NCBI GenBank assembly: GCA_000437435.1
Contig: FR899620.1
Coordinates: 109,583 to 123,360 of the forward strand
Direction: 5' to 3'
DNA from: Clostridium sp. CAG:768
GTDB lineage: Bacteria > Cyanobacteriota > Vampirovibrionia > Gastranaerophilales > Gastranaerophilaceae
DNA length: 13,778 nucleotides
The notes under the pieces were generated by a model. The model did not search any database, was not told the origin of the DNA, and saw only the letters and a list, made by a program, of their open reading frames with translations. This document shows, one piece after another, positions 6,626-12,207 of this stretch. How positions within the stretch are numbered: the first letter of the stretch is position 1; every line of letters begins with the position of its first letter. The position numbers and the translations under genes are program-made.

Positions 6626-7498
6626 ATGGATCAAGTAATAACTACTTTTAGACAATTATATTATACTTGTAAAGCTTCAAATAAAAAAATATATGAGGTA
6701 GCTCTTGAAAATGAAGTTGGAAAGGGTGAGTATTCAGAATACTCTGTAAGATTACAGGCTAAAAAAAGTTTAGATGCAATGAAAGAGGCTATTAAAATTG
6801 GACTAAAGTCTACAGAAAAATCTCCAAGCGGTATGAGTGGAGATGATTGTAATAAGTTACAAAATTCTAATTGTTCTTCTATTTTAGGTGATACTGCAAG
6901 AAAAATTATGATATATGCATTGGCAACAAGTGAGCAAAATCTTAGAATGGGTACGATTGTTGCTTGTCCGACTGCTGGTTCGTGTGGTATTGTTCCATCT
7001 GTTTTAATTGCTTTTGCAGAAGATAATAACATTCCAGAAGGGGATCAGATAAATGCTTTAATCACAGCAGGAGAAGTTGGTAGACTTGTTTCAAATAAAA
7101 TGGCTTTAGCTGGTGCCGTTGGTGGCTGTCAGGCAGAATGTGGTGTAGCTGCAGCTATGGCTACGGCTGCTTTGACTCAAATGAGAGGCGGAAGTGTAAA
7201 ACAAATTATTAATGCTGTTGCATTGGCTTTAAAAAATATTTTAGGTCTTACATGTGATCCAGTATGTGGTTTGGTTGAAATACCTTGTGTAAAAAGAAAT
7301 CCGTTTTTGGCAATTCATGCTGTAACAGCGTCAGAGCTTGCTATGGCGGATATAATTTCTAAAATTCCTATTGATGAAGTTGTAGATGCAATGGAGCAAA
7401 CAGGAAAATTAATGTCGCCTTTATTAAAAGAAAGCTCTCAAGGTGGACTTGCAAAGACAAAGACTGCCATTGCTCTTGAAAAAAATATTTTAAAATAA
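6626..7498 (+). CDS. sdaAA: L-serine dehydratase, iron-sulfur alpha subunit
   Basis: The catalytic subunit holding the 4Fe-4S cluster. The 290 residues contain the PTAGSCGIVP motif (115-124), GGCQAECG (166-173) and CDPVCGLVEIPC (210-221). C168, C210 and C221 have spacings of 42 and 11, the same as the cluster cysteines of the Legionella enzyme, so they are the probable ligands. The cluster is oxygen-sensitive in this family, fitting an anaerobe. The N-terminal substrate-loop region reads SGMSGDDCNKL, a variant of the more usual Gly-rich form. There is no clear Shine-Dalgarno in the six-base gap after sdaAB; translation is probably coupled. Together with sdaAB it lets serine serve as a source of pyruvate. 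Confidence 0.96.
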   Translation: MDQVITTFRQLYYTCKASNKKIYEVALENEVGKGEYSEYSVRLQAKKSLDAMKEAIKIGLKSTEKSPSGMSGDDCNKLQNSNCSSILGDTARKIMIYALATSEQNLRMGTIVACPTAGSCGIVPSVLIAFAEDNNIPEGDQINALITAGEVGRLVSNKMALAGAVGGCQAECGVAAAMATAALTQMRGGSVKQIINAVALALKNILGLTCDPVCGLVEIPCVKRNPFLAIHAVTASELAMADIISKIPIDEVVDAMEQTGKLMSPLLKESSQGGLAKTKTAIALEKNILK

Positions 7499-7501
7499 TT
7501 G

Positions 7502-7547
7502 TTTTGTAAACATATGTAACAAAATTGAAGAAAAAAAGCAATTTTGT
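7502..7547. promoter_or_regulatory. Overlapping dyads downstream of sdaAA
   Basis: TTTTGT (7502-7507) pairs with ACAAAA (7519-7524), with an inner ACATATGT palindrome. ACAAAATTG (7519-7527) alternatively pairs with CAATTTTGT (7539-7547), 9 bp with an A-rich loop. The two hairpins share one arm and exclude each other. No T tract follows either one, so neither is a standard terminator. An operator or a processing structure is possible. Confidence 0.4.
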
Positions 7548-7558
7548 GGAATTTATAT

Positions 7559-7598
7559 CCTTAGTATATATATAAGAGATATGAGTATAATACTAAGG
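7559..7598 (+). promoter_or_regulatory. Dyad covering the ribosome site of the 71-aa gene
   Basis: CCTTAGTAT (7559-7567) and ATACTAAGG (7590-7598) are a perfect 9-bp inverted repeat with 22 bases between. The right arm includes the AAGG of the AAGGAG ribosome site (7595-7600). If the leader starts upstream of 7559, the hairpin would hide that site. If transcription starts near 7580 from TTGTGG (7544) and TATATA (7567), the dyad flanks the -10 and would be a DNA operator. A TATAAT also lies at 7586-7591. Confidence 0.5.
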
Positions 7599-7608
7599 AG
7601 ATATAATT

Positions 7609-7824
7609 ATGACAGTCGGACGTGTTGATGCAATCGGATTTGAAGATAAGGCAAATAAAACTTCTTATTCAACTCAAGTTAAAAAGAAAAATCCTTGGGA
7701 GAATATCGGTGCTTTAATGAACGGTTTTGGTTCATATATTAATAATTTGCCGGATAATTTTAATAGTGCATTTACTGTTGGAAAGCAAGGCGGTACTCAA
7801 GAAGTCGGGGCGTTTAAAGCTTAG
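7609..7824 (+). CDS. Small hypothetical protein, 71 aa
   Basis: A 71-residue soluble, Gly/Asn-rich protein with no membrane helix, signal peptide or cysteine. The N-terminal part is polar; residues 29-47 (PWENIGALMNGFGSYINNL) may form an amphipathic helix; the last residues are VGAFKA. I know no family for it. The ATG is fixed by AAGGAG (7595-7600), eight bases upstream. The F-K-A ending resembles FKG/FKA tripeptides near the termini of the first two proteins of this window. It is followed within 62 bases by coaX and could be cotranscribed with it. The elaborate leader suggests regulated expression. A structural or lineage-specific role is possible; nothing more can be said. Confidence 0.75.
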   Translation: MTVGRVDAIGFEDKANKTSYSTQVKKKNPWENIGALMNGFGSYINNLPDNFNSAFTVGKQGGTQEVGAFKA

Positions 7825-7850
7825 ATTTTTTGCAAAAAGTTTTTCTTTGT

Positions 7851-7884
7851 AATAAACTAATCTTCGAAAGAGGATTAGTTTATT
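7851..7884 (+). promoter_or_regulatory. Hairpin ending next to the coaX start codon
   Basis: AATAAACTAATC (7851-7862) and GATTAGTTTATT (7873-7884) pair perfectly over 12 bp around a 10-base loop. The stem ends one base before the coaX ATG (7886). The likely ribosome site AAAGAGG (7867-7873) lies in the loop and the first stem base. The tail has only scattered T, so it is a weak terminator at best; control of coaX translation or partial attenuation is more likely. Confidence 0.55.
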
Positions 7885-7885
7885 T

Positions 7886-8674
7886 ATGTTATTAACAGCC
7901 GATATTGGAAATACAAGTATTACACTAGGTTTATTTGACGATGATGCGTTGATTGAAGAATATAGATTAGCTGCAGATAAAGATTTGTCTTTGGAAGAAT
8001 ATGAGGTTTTGTTAAAATCGTTATTCCGTAATTATAATGTCGATGGCTGCATTATATCATCTGTTGTTGAAGAATTGACTAAAAAATTTAAAACATCTGT
8101 TGATAATGTATTTAAAATTGATTCTATGATTTTATCCACAGATATTAATACAGGTATAAAAATTGCTTTGGATAATCCAAAGGAAGCTGGTGCTGATAGA
8201 ATTGCAAATGCTGTTGGTGCTTATGTTTTATATAAACATCCTGTTATTGTTGTTGATTTAGGTACCGCAACTACTTTTGATGTTGTTGATTCTAATGGTG
8301 ATTTTATCGGCGGAATTATAACTTTAGGAGTGACATCTCAATTAAAAGCATTGAATAAATTCACATCAAAATTGCCTAGAATAGAAGTTTCTCTTTCTAA
8401 TAATGCAATAGGGCATAACACAAATGATGCAATTCTGTCAGGAGTTTTGAGAGGCACTGCATCTATGATTGACGGTTTAATTGAACAATGTGAAAAAGAA
8501 CTTGGAGCCAAAGTTATTGTTGTTGCAACAGGCGGATATTCTGGTTTGATTTCAAATTATTTGAAAAGACCTTTTGATTTTATAAATCCGACTTTAACTC
8601 TTGAAGGACTCAGATATTTATATCAAATTAACAAATTAGATGTCGTAGGTGAATTGCAAAAAGTTTCCCATTAA
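7886..8674 (+). CDS. coaX: Type III pantothenate kinase
   Basis: CoaX phosphorylates pantothenate to 4'-phosphopantothenate, the first step of CoA synthesis; type III enzymes are ASKHA-fold, need a monovalent cation and are not inhibited by CoA. The 262 residues show the phosphate-binding DIGNTS (6-11), GADRIANA (102-109; D104 is the usual catalytic base position), DLGTATTFDVV (124-134), GGIITLG, ATGGYSGLI (214-222) and NPTLTLEGLRYLY (234-246). The length is typical. The ATG is the first Met, with AAAGAGG twelve bases upstream inside a hairpin. The last 39 bases overlap the 3' end of rex on the opposite strand, leaving no room for a terminator between the two. Confidence 0.96.
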   Translation: MLLTADIGNTSITLGLFDDDALIEEYRLAADKDLSLEEYEVLLKSLFRNYNVDGCIISSVVEELTKKFKTSVDNVFKIDSMILSTDINTGIKIALDNPKEAGADRIANAVGAYVLYKHPVIVVDLGTATTFDVVDSNGDFIGGIITLGVTSQLKALNKFTSKLPRIEVSLSNNAIGHNTNDAILSGVLRGTASMIDGLIEQCEKELGAKVIVVATGGYSGLISNYLKRPFDFINPTLTLEGLRYLYQINKLDVVGELQKVSH

Positions 8675-9250
8675 ATTTTCGTTCCAAACTTGAACATTAT
8701 TAGGGACAGATAGGACAACCGGAGCAAAATTCCAAATGTAGCTAATGTTTGATTTTACTAAGAAATCTGCAGTTGTTTGTGCAAATTGTCTTGGAACTGT
8801 CAAAATTGCGATATCGACATCATTATCTTCTGCGATTTGTGGTAATTCTGATATATTTTTAATTTCCATTCCATTGATTATTTTGCCTATTTTTTTAGGG
8901 TCATTATCAAATAGTGCGATAATATTCAAACCATAATCTGTGAAATTTCCGTAATTTGCAATTGCTGTTCCTAAATTTCCAGCTCCGATTATGAAAGCTT
9001 TTTTATTTTTTTTGAAACCTAGTGTTTTTTCTATGGCTATTTTTAGTTCTTTTACGATATAACCAACTCTACTTTTACCTGAATTATCAAGGTAATTTAT
9101 ATCTTTTCTGACTTGAGAATCATCTATATTCAATAATTGGGCAATTTGTTTGCTTGAAATAAATTCTGTCTTATTGTTTATAAAATCAGATAAAATACAA
9201 TGATATAGGGTTAATCTGTTTATAACTTTTTCGGGTATTTTTTTATCCAT
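8636..9250 (-). CDS. rex: Redox-sensing transcriptional repressor Rex
   Basis: Rex binds operators when NADH/NAD+ is low and releases them when NADH rises, controlling fermentation and respiration genes. The 204 residues have an N-terminal winged helix (about 5-65; IPEKVINRL..Y, ISSKQIAQLLNIDDSQVRKD) and a Rossmann NAD(H) domain with GAGNLG (89-94), LFDNDP (113-118) and the C-terminal NFAPVVLSVPNNVQV block (174-188) that forms the domain-swapped dimer. The segment after RKD reads INYLDNSGKSRVGY, slightly different from the common LSYFG.FG.RG.GY. Length is normal. There is no ribosome site; an extended -10 sits six bases before the ATG, suggesting a leaderless mRNA. It converges on coaX with 39 bases of overlap. 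Confidence 0.94.
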   Translation of the reverse strand: MDKKIPEKVINRLTLYHCILSDFINNKTEFISSKQIAQLLNIDDSQVRKDINYLDNSGKSRVGYIVKELKIAIEKTLGFKKNKKAFIIGAGNLGTAIANYGNFTDYGLNIIALFDNDPKKIGKIINGMEIKNISELPQIAEDNDVDIAILTVPRQFAQTTADFLVKSNISYIWNFAPVVLSVPNNVQVWNENLMGNFLQFTYDI

Positions 9251-9256
9251 AATATA

Positions 9257-9265
9257 ATTATATCA
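9257..9265 (-). promoter_or_regulatory. Extended -10 promoter of rex
   Basis: On the minus strand TGATATAAT (9265-9257) is an extended -10 with no clear -35. Six bases separate it from the rex ATG, so the predicted start coincides with the first codon. ATATAATTATAT around it is palindromic and could hold an operator, but it lacks the TTGTGAA/TTCACAA half-sites of a Rex site. Confidence 0.5.
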
Positions 9266-9291
9266 CGAAGTTTAATCTTGAATAATTAATC

Positions 9292-9325
9292 AAAAAAAAT
9301 GACGAGGTTGCAATCTAACTTCGTC
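9292..9325 (-). terminator. Minus-strand terminator in repeat A
   Basis: Read on the minus strand, a 9-bp stem (9325-9317 with 9309-9301, one G-U pair) with a seven-base loop is followed by A and then eight T (complement of 9299-9292). It protects rex and its promoter from read-through out of the repeats and the pdxJ operon. The same hairpin lies in the leader of any plus-strand transcript. Confidence 0.75.
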
Positions 9326-9332
9326 AAAGCTT

Positions 9333-9401
9333 ATGAATTATATATGTATTGTTGTGTTAGCTCCAATTCTTTCTAAACGATTTGATTTTTTCTCTATTTA
9401 A
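9333..9401 (+). CDS. Candidate small hydrophobic peptide, 22 aa (repeat A)
   Basis: A 22-codon ATG frame whose product has a hydrophobic core, IVVLAPILS (residues 6-14), then a charged turn (KRFD) and aromatic tail. A short hydrophobic stretch followed by AP-I/L is the hallmark of Fst/Ldr-type type I toxins (for example IAPIF in Fst and AAPIL in Ldr). Against this, there is no Shine-Dalgarno near the ATG (the nearest GAGG is 26 bases upstream, inside the hairpin), no good plus-strand promoter, and the hydrophobic segment is shorter than in known toxins. The ATG and first 11 codons are identical in copy B. A plus-strand terminator-like structure follows at 9414-9503. Treat as a hypothesis. Confidence 0.28.
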   Translation: MNYICIVVLAPILSKRFDFFSI

Positions 9402-9413
9402 TATATACCCAAT

Positions 9414-9503
9414 AACTAATTCTTTTTAACTATGTATAAAGAAATGTTACTAATTCTAAAGAATTAGGTTTTAGAAGTTTTTTAATCTAAAGGATTAGTT
9501 TTT
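9414..9503 (+). terminator. Plus-strand terminator-like structure in repeat A
   Basis: The outer stem 9414-9425/9489-9500 (12 bp, one G-U pair) ends in TTTTT (9499-9503). Inside it, CTAATTC/GAATTAG (9450-9456 with 9461-9467) forms a second hairpin followed by GTTTT. It would end a transcript crossing the 22-codon frame. Confidence 0.5.
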
Positions 9504-9535
9504 AATAATGTGGAAGGAGTATTATATAAAAGAGC

Positions 9536-9570
9536 AAAAAAAATGACGAGGTTGCAATCCAATCTTCGTC
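9536..9570 (-). terminator. Minus-strand terminator in repeat B
   Basis: The same element as in copy A: stem GACGAG (9545-9550) with CTTCGTC (9564-9570), one bulge, followed on the minus strand by eight T (9543-9536). It is the first good terminator downstream of the murT-pdxJ operon, about 170 bases past its last stop codon. Confidence 0.7.
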
Positions 9571-9577
9571 AAATCTT

Positions 9578-9676
9578 ATGAATTATATATGTATTGTTGT
9601 GTTAGCTCCAGCTCTTTCTATTCGATTCGATTTTTTCTCTATATTATATATATACCCTATAACTAATTCTTTTTAA
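9578..9676 (+). CDS. Candidate small hydrophobic peptide, 32 aa (repeat B)
   Basis: The counterpart of the peptide in copy A. The first 11 residues are identical; I12 becomes A and K15 becomes I, one change (TTT to TTC) is silent, and an indel region after residue 22 removes the stop, giving a longer hydrophobic/aromatic tail ending ITNSF. Again no ribosome site is visible. The frame ends 20 bases before the terminator hairpin at 9696-9719. The loss of the shared stop argues against strong selection on the C-terminus; the conserved start block could instead be conserved because it carries a minus-strand -10 (TATAAT on the opposite strand). Confidence 0.28.
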   Translation: MNYICIVVLAPALSIRFDFFSILYIYPITNSF

Positions 9677-9695
9677 CTATATGTAAAGAAATATT

Positions 9696-9719
9696 ACTAA
9701 TTCTTTAGAATTAGTTTTT
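9696..9719 (+). terminator. Plus-strand terminator in repeat B
   Basis: ACTAATTC (9696-9703) and GAATTAGT (9708-9715) form an 8-bp stem with a TTTA loop, ending in a T tract (9715-9719). It terminates plus-strand transcription from the repeats before the converging 104-aa gene. Confidence 0.65.
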
Positions 9720-9740
9720 AATATTTAGCAGCCTAAAGGA

Positions 9741-10055
9741 TTAATTATTAGAACGGCTTTCTTCTTCCTTGACAAAATTTGCGAGTTGTTCTAAATGTTT
9801 GTCTTCTATAGCATCAATAAGATCTTTTACTGATTTTAATCGATTTAGAGCAAATCCTGTTTCTGCTAATAACACACAATCATTACATAATCTGTATCCT
9901 TCATATTCAATTGACCCTGCAAGGCATTTATTTTCGCCACAGCAGTCGCAATCAAAATATTCATCTATAATATCTGGGTTGTCTTCAATGTCGTCTAATC
10001 GCATTTGTTCAACAACTTGTGACATTTCTTCTATAATTTCTTTTTCTGTTTTCAT
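9741..10055 (-). CDS. Small Cys-rich, probably zinc-binding protein
   Basis: A 104-residue acidic protein of unrecognised family. The N-terminal 35 residues are helical and very acidic. A cysteine cluster follows (C36, C38, C39, C44, C57, C60): FDCDCCGENKC then RLCNDC, with 17 residues between C39 and the CNDC pair, looking like a compact zinc ribbon. The C-terminal part (65-100) is amphipathic helix. AGGAA (complement of 10061-10065) precedes the ATG by about five bases and overlaps the pdxJ stop, so the gene is cotranscribed with pdxJ and murT. A regulatory or adaptor role is possible but unsupported. It is the last gene of the operon; the duplicated repeat region begins at its stop codon. 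Confidence 0.82.
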   Translation of the reverse strand: MKTEKEIIEEMSQVVEQMRLDDIEDNPDIIDEYFDCDCCGENKCLAGSIEYEGYRLCNDCVLLAETGFALNRLKSVKDLIDAIEDKHLEQLANFVKEEESRSNN

Positions 10056-10063
10056 TTTTATTC

Positions 10064-10774
10064 CTATTTAATTAATTCATTCATTTTTGTAACAGCTTCT
10101 GGTAGTCCTGTAAATACTGCACGAGAAATAATGCTGTGACCAATATTTAGTTCGTGTAAACCTTTAATTTCGTGCATTCTGTGAACATTTTCATAATTTA
10201 ATCCATGTCCAGCATTGACTTTTAAACCTAGTGATTGAGCTAATTCCGCTGATTTTTTTAATTTTTGGAATTCTTCTTCTTCCTCTTGATATCCGAAAGA
10301 TTCTGCATAAGCTCCTGTGTGCATTTCTATAAATTGAGCCCCTGTTTTTGCAGAAGCTTTTACTTGTTCTTCTTCAGGATCAATAAATAGACTTACAATA
10401 ATTCCTGCATCAATTAGCGGTTTTATAAATTCAGTGACTTTATCTAATTGCCCAGCGACATCAAGTCCGCCTTCTGTTGTAACTTCTTGTCGTTTTTCTG
10501 GTACAAGACAGATTGAATAAGGTTTTATATCAAGAGCTATTTTTTGAATATCTTCAGCCATTGCCATTTCAAGGTTAAGTCTTGTTTTTAGCATATTGAT
10601 AAGAGAATATACATCTTCATCTTTTATATGTCTTCTGTCTTCTCTCAAATGTGTTGTAATTGAAGAAGCTCCGTTTGCTTCTGCAATTTCTGCGGCTTTT
10701 TCAACACTTGGTTCTACTCCGCCTCTTGCATTTCTTAGAGTTGCTATATGATCTATATTTACGCCTAATAACAT
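10064..10774 (-). CDS. pdxJ: Pyridoxine 5'-phosphate synthase
   Basis: PdxJ condenses 1-deoxyxylulose 5-phosphate with 3-amino-2-oxopropyl phosphate to pyridoxine 5'-phosphate, closing the DXP-dependent vitamin B6 route. The 236-residue TIM-barrel protein has GVNIDHIATLRNARG (4-18), THLREDRRHI (41-50), NLEMA (67-71), VPEKR..VTTEGGLDV (91-106), EMHTGAYA (150-157), NAGHGLNY (187-194) and ELNIGHSIISRAVF (208-221). H42, E69 and H190 correspond to the catalytic H45, E72 and H193 of the E. coli enzyme, each shifted by three. Length is typical. AGAGG lies seven bases before the ATG. It follows murT by 19 bases. The other DXP-pathway genes (pdxA, pdxB, serC) are not nearby. Confidence 0.96.
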   Translation of the reverse strand: MLLGVNIDHIATLRNARGGVEPSVEKAAEIAEANGASSITTHLREDRRHIKDEDVYSLINMLKTRLNLEMAMAEDIQKIALDIKPYSICLVPEKRQEVTTEGGLDVAGQLDKVTEFIKPLIDAGIIVSLFIDPEEEQVKASAKTGAQFIEMHTGAYAESFGYQEEEEEFQKLKKSAELAQSLGLKVNAGHGLNYENVHRMHEIKGLHELNIGHSIISRAVFTGLPEAVTKMNELIK

Positions 10775-10793
10775 AATTTAACCTCTTTTCTTT

Positions 10794-12125
10794 TTATTTT
10801 TTCAGGTGTTCTTTATTGATTTTTAAAAGGGCTGTGTATGAAGGTAAAATTGTTGTTTTGCCTGCAGTTGTAGCCTTATCAATAGCTTTTTTTATATTTG
10901 GTTCTACAATAATTTTTTCTTGAGGGATTCCTGCATATTTTAATCTTGTAGCCATATCATTTGCACGACAGCCTGATGTGATAACAAGTTTTTCGGCATT
11001 TTTTAATTGCTCAAAATCACTATCCCATAACCAAGAGATATCGCGACCGTCTGCATAATTATCATTGATAGCTATTACAATATTTGATTTTAAGTCAACG
11101 GTTTTTAATACTTCACTTGCTCCTGTAGGATTTTTAATAAGTTGAATTACTGCCGGATTTCCGTTAATTGTTCGTTTTTCAGTTCTTCCGAAAATTGCTT
11201 GATAAGTATCAAGAGATTTTTGAATTTCTTCTTGATTCATTCCTGTTTCAAATCCCAAAGAAATTGCTGCAAGTGCATTGTATGCATTATAAAGTCCTGC
11301 AAGATTAACTTTGAATTCAAAACTTATTCCTCTGTTTCTTACAGTAAGAACTGAGTAGTCATTATAAACTTTTACATCTGCAGAATAATTACATTCGTGT
11401 CTTTTATATCCGCATTTTGGACAATAGTAGTGTCCTTGTTGAGCAAAGAATTGTTTTGAATATTTTAATTCTTCTCCACACATACAATTAAAAACTTCTG
11501 TTGGAGCATTTGATTTGTGTTCATAGCTGCAATCATATTCAACGTTTTCAAAACCGTAATATACTGCGTATTTTGTTCTGTCAAATGTTGCTACAATTGG
11601 GTCGTCTGCGTTTAAAATTAGTTTTAAATCAGGATTTTTATCAATTGCATTCTTGATAAATTCTGCAGTAGTATTTAATTCACCGTATCTGTCAAGTTGA
11701 TCCCTGAATAGGTTTGTAACTACAAGGTAATCTGATTTCATATAATCATATAATTTAGTTAAATATGCTTCATCAGATTCAATTACGGCGTAATCATATC
11801 TTTTTAGCGGTGCAATTGATAGTGCAAATACATTTGCGACACCTGTGAGCATATTAGCACCTTTTAAATTGTGTACAACTTTTTGATGAGCTGTTTCAAG
11901 GATATGTGCAATAAGTCCGGAAGTTGTTGATTTGCCGTTTGTTCCTGTGATTGTGATAATTCTTTTTTTGATATATTTAGAACAATACTTTAAAAAATCT
12001 GGGCAAATTTTTAAAACAAGCATTCCTACAAAAGAAGTGCCTGATGATTTGTTTAATAATCTTATTCCAATATATGCGCATCTTGCAATTATTAAAGACA
12101 GGTAGAATTTTAGTTTACTAATCAT
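10794..12125 (-). CDS. murT: Mur ligase family protein, MurT type
   Basis: MurT is the ATP-dependent subunit of lipid II isoglutaminyl synthase, which with the glutaminase GatD amidates D-Glu of the peptidoglycan stem. The 443 residues have a hydrophobic N-terminal segment (about 5-22), the Mur ATP loop TGTNGKST (60-67), the ESDEAYL motif (116-122), NADDP (172-176), an inserted zinc ribbon (C214, C216, C235, C238) and a C-terminal DUF1727 domain (about 310-440) with NDNYADGRDISWLWD (354-368), which holds the conserved catalytic Asp region. The first zinc knuckle is CxC instead of the usual CxxC. AAAGGA precedes the ATG. The partner gatD, normally adjacent, is absent here: pdxJ follows directly. 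Confidence 0.92.
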   Translation of the reverse strand: MISKLKFYLSLIIARCAYIGIRLLNKSSGTSFVGMLVLKICPDFLKYCSKYIKKRIITITGTNGKSTTSGLIAHILETAHQKVVHNLKGANMLTGVANVFALSIAPLKRYDYAVIESDEAYLTKLYDYMKSDYLVVTNLFRDQLDRYGELNTTAEFIKNAIDKNPDLKLILNADDPIVATFDRTKYAVYYGFENVEYDCSYEHKSNAPTEVFNCMCGEELKYSKQFFAQQGHYYCPKCGYKRHECNYSADVKVYNDYSVLTVRNRGISFEFKVNLAGLYNAYNALAAISLGFETGMNQEEIQKSLDTYQAIFGRTEKRTINGNPAVIQLIKNPTGASEVLKTVDLKSNIVIAINDNYADGRDISWLWDSDFEQLKNAEKLVITSGCRANDMATRLKYAGIPQEKIIVEPNIKKAIDKATTAGKTTILPSYTALLKINKEHLKK

Positions 12126-12155
12126 AAATAGTCCTTTAGACGTATTCTATTTTTA

Positions 12156-12186
12156 TTGACATTATTTTATACTTCTCTAATATAAT
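12156..12186 (+). promoter_or_regulatory. Candidate promoter of the 119-aa membrane protein
   Basis: Perfect TTGACA (12156-12161) and perfect TATAAT (12181-12186), but 19 bp apart; an alternative -10, TAATAT (12178-12183), gives a 16-bp spacer. Predicted start near 12193, only about 15 bases before the ATG. Confidence 0.6.
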
Positions 12187-12207
12187 ACAAAAGTAAGAAT
12201 AATAAAA

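Larger units (their letters stand above)
9291..9534 (+). repeat. Tandem repeat, copy A
   Basis: The first of two directly adjacent copies with a 244-bp period. It contains, in order, an A8 tract with a 9-bp hairpin (GACGAGGTT/AACTTCGTC), a 22-codon frame, and a 3' structure with AACTAATTCTTT pairing to AAAGGATTAGTT (9414-9425 with 9489-9500) and an inner CTAATTC/GAATTAG hairpin. The block around the small ORF start (9331-9365) is identical over about 35 bases to copy B. The last 30 bases (9505-9534) are not shared with the end of copy B. Confidence 0.85.
9535..9745 (+). repeat. Tandem repeat, copy B
   Basis: The second copy, in the same order: A8 tract and hairpin, small ORF (here 32 codons), and terminator hairpin. 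Differences from copy A are scattered substitutions and small indels, mostly in the second half. Similarity runs through CTAAAGGATTA up to the stop codon of the minus-strand 104-aa gene, so the duplicated unit probably originated as that gene's downstream region. Confidence 0.85.

Noticed and set aside
6661..7032. 123-codon open frame opposite sdaAA
   Set aside because: Antisense shadow of a well-conserved gene; no ribosome site and no family resemblance.
8745..8936. Plus-strand frame opposite rex
   Set aside because: Antisense of a gene with clear Rex motifs; no ribosome site. Similar shadows at 11142-11354 and 12733-12930 were dropped for the same reason.
9248..9270. Rex operator at the rex promoter
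   Set aside because: ATATAATTATAT is palindromic but lacks TTGT/ACAA half-sites; it is simply AT-rich promoter sequence as far as can be seen.
9291..9745. CRISPR array
   Set aside because: Only two copies, about 244 bp each, with no short repeat-spacer periodicity and no cas genes.
9769..10071. 100-codon plus-strand frame opposite the Cys-rich gene
   Set aside because: Ser-rich shadow; the minus-strand frame has a ribosome site, operon context and patterned cysteines.
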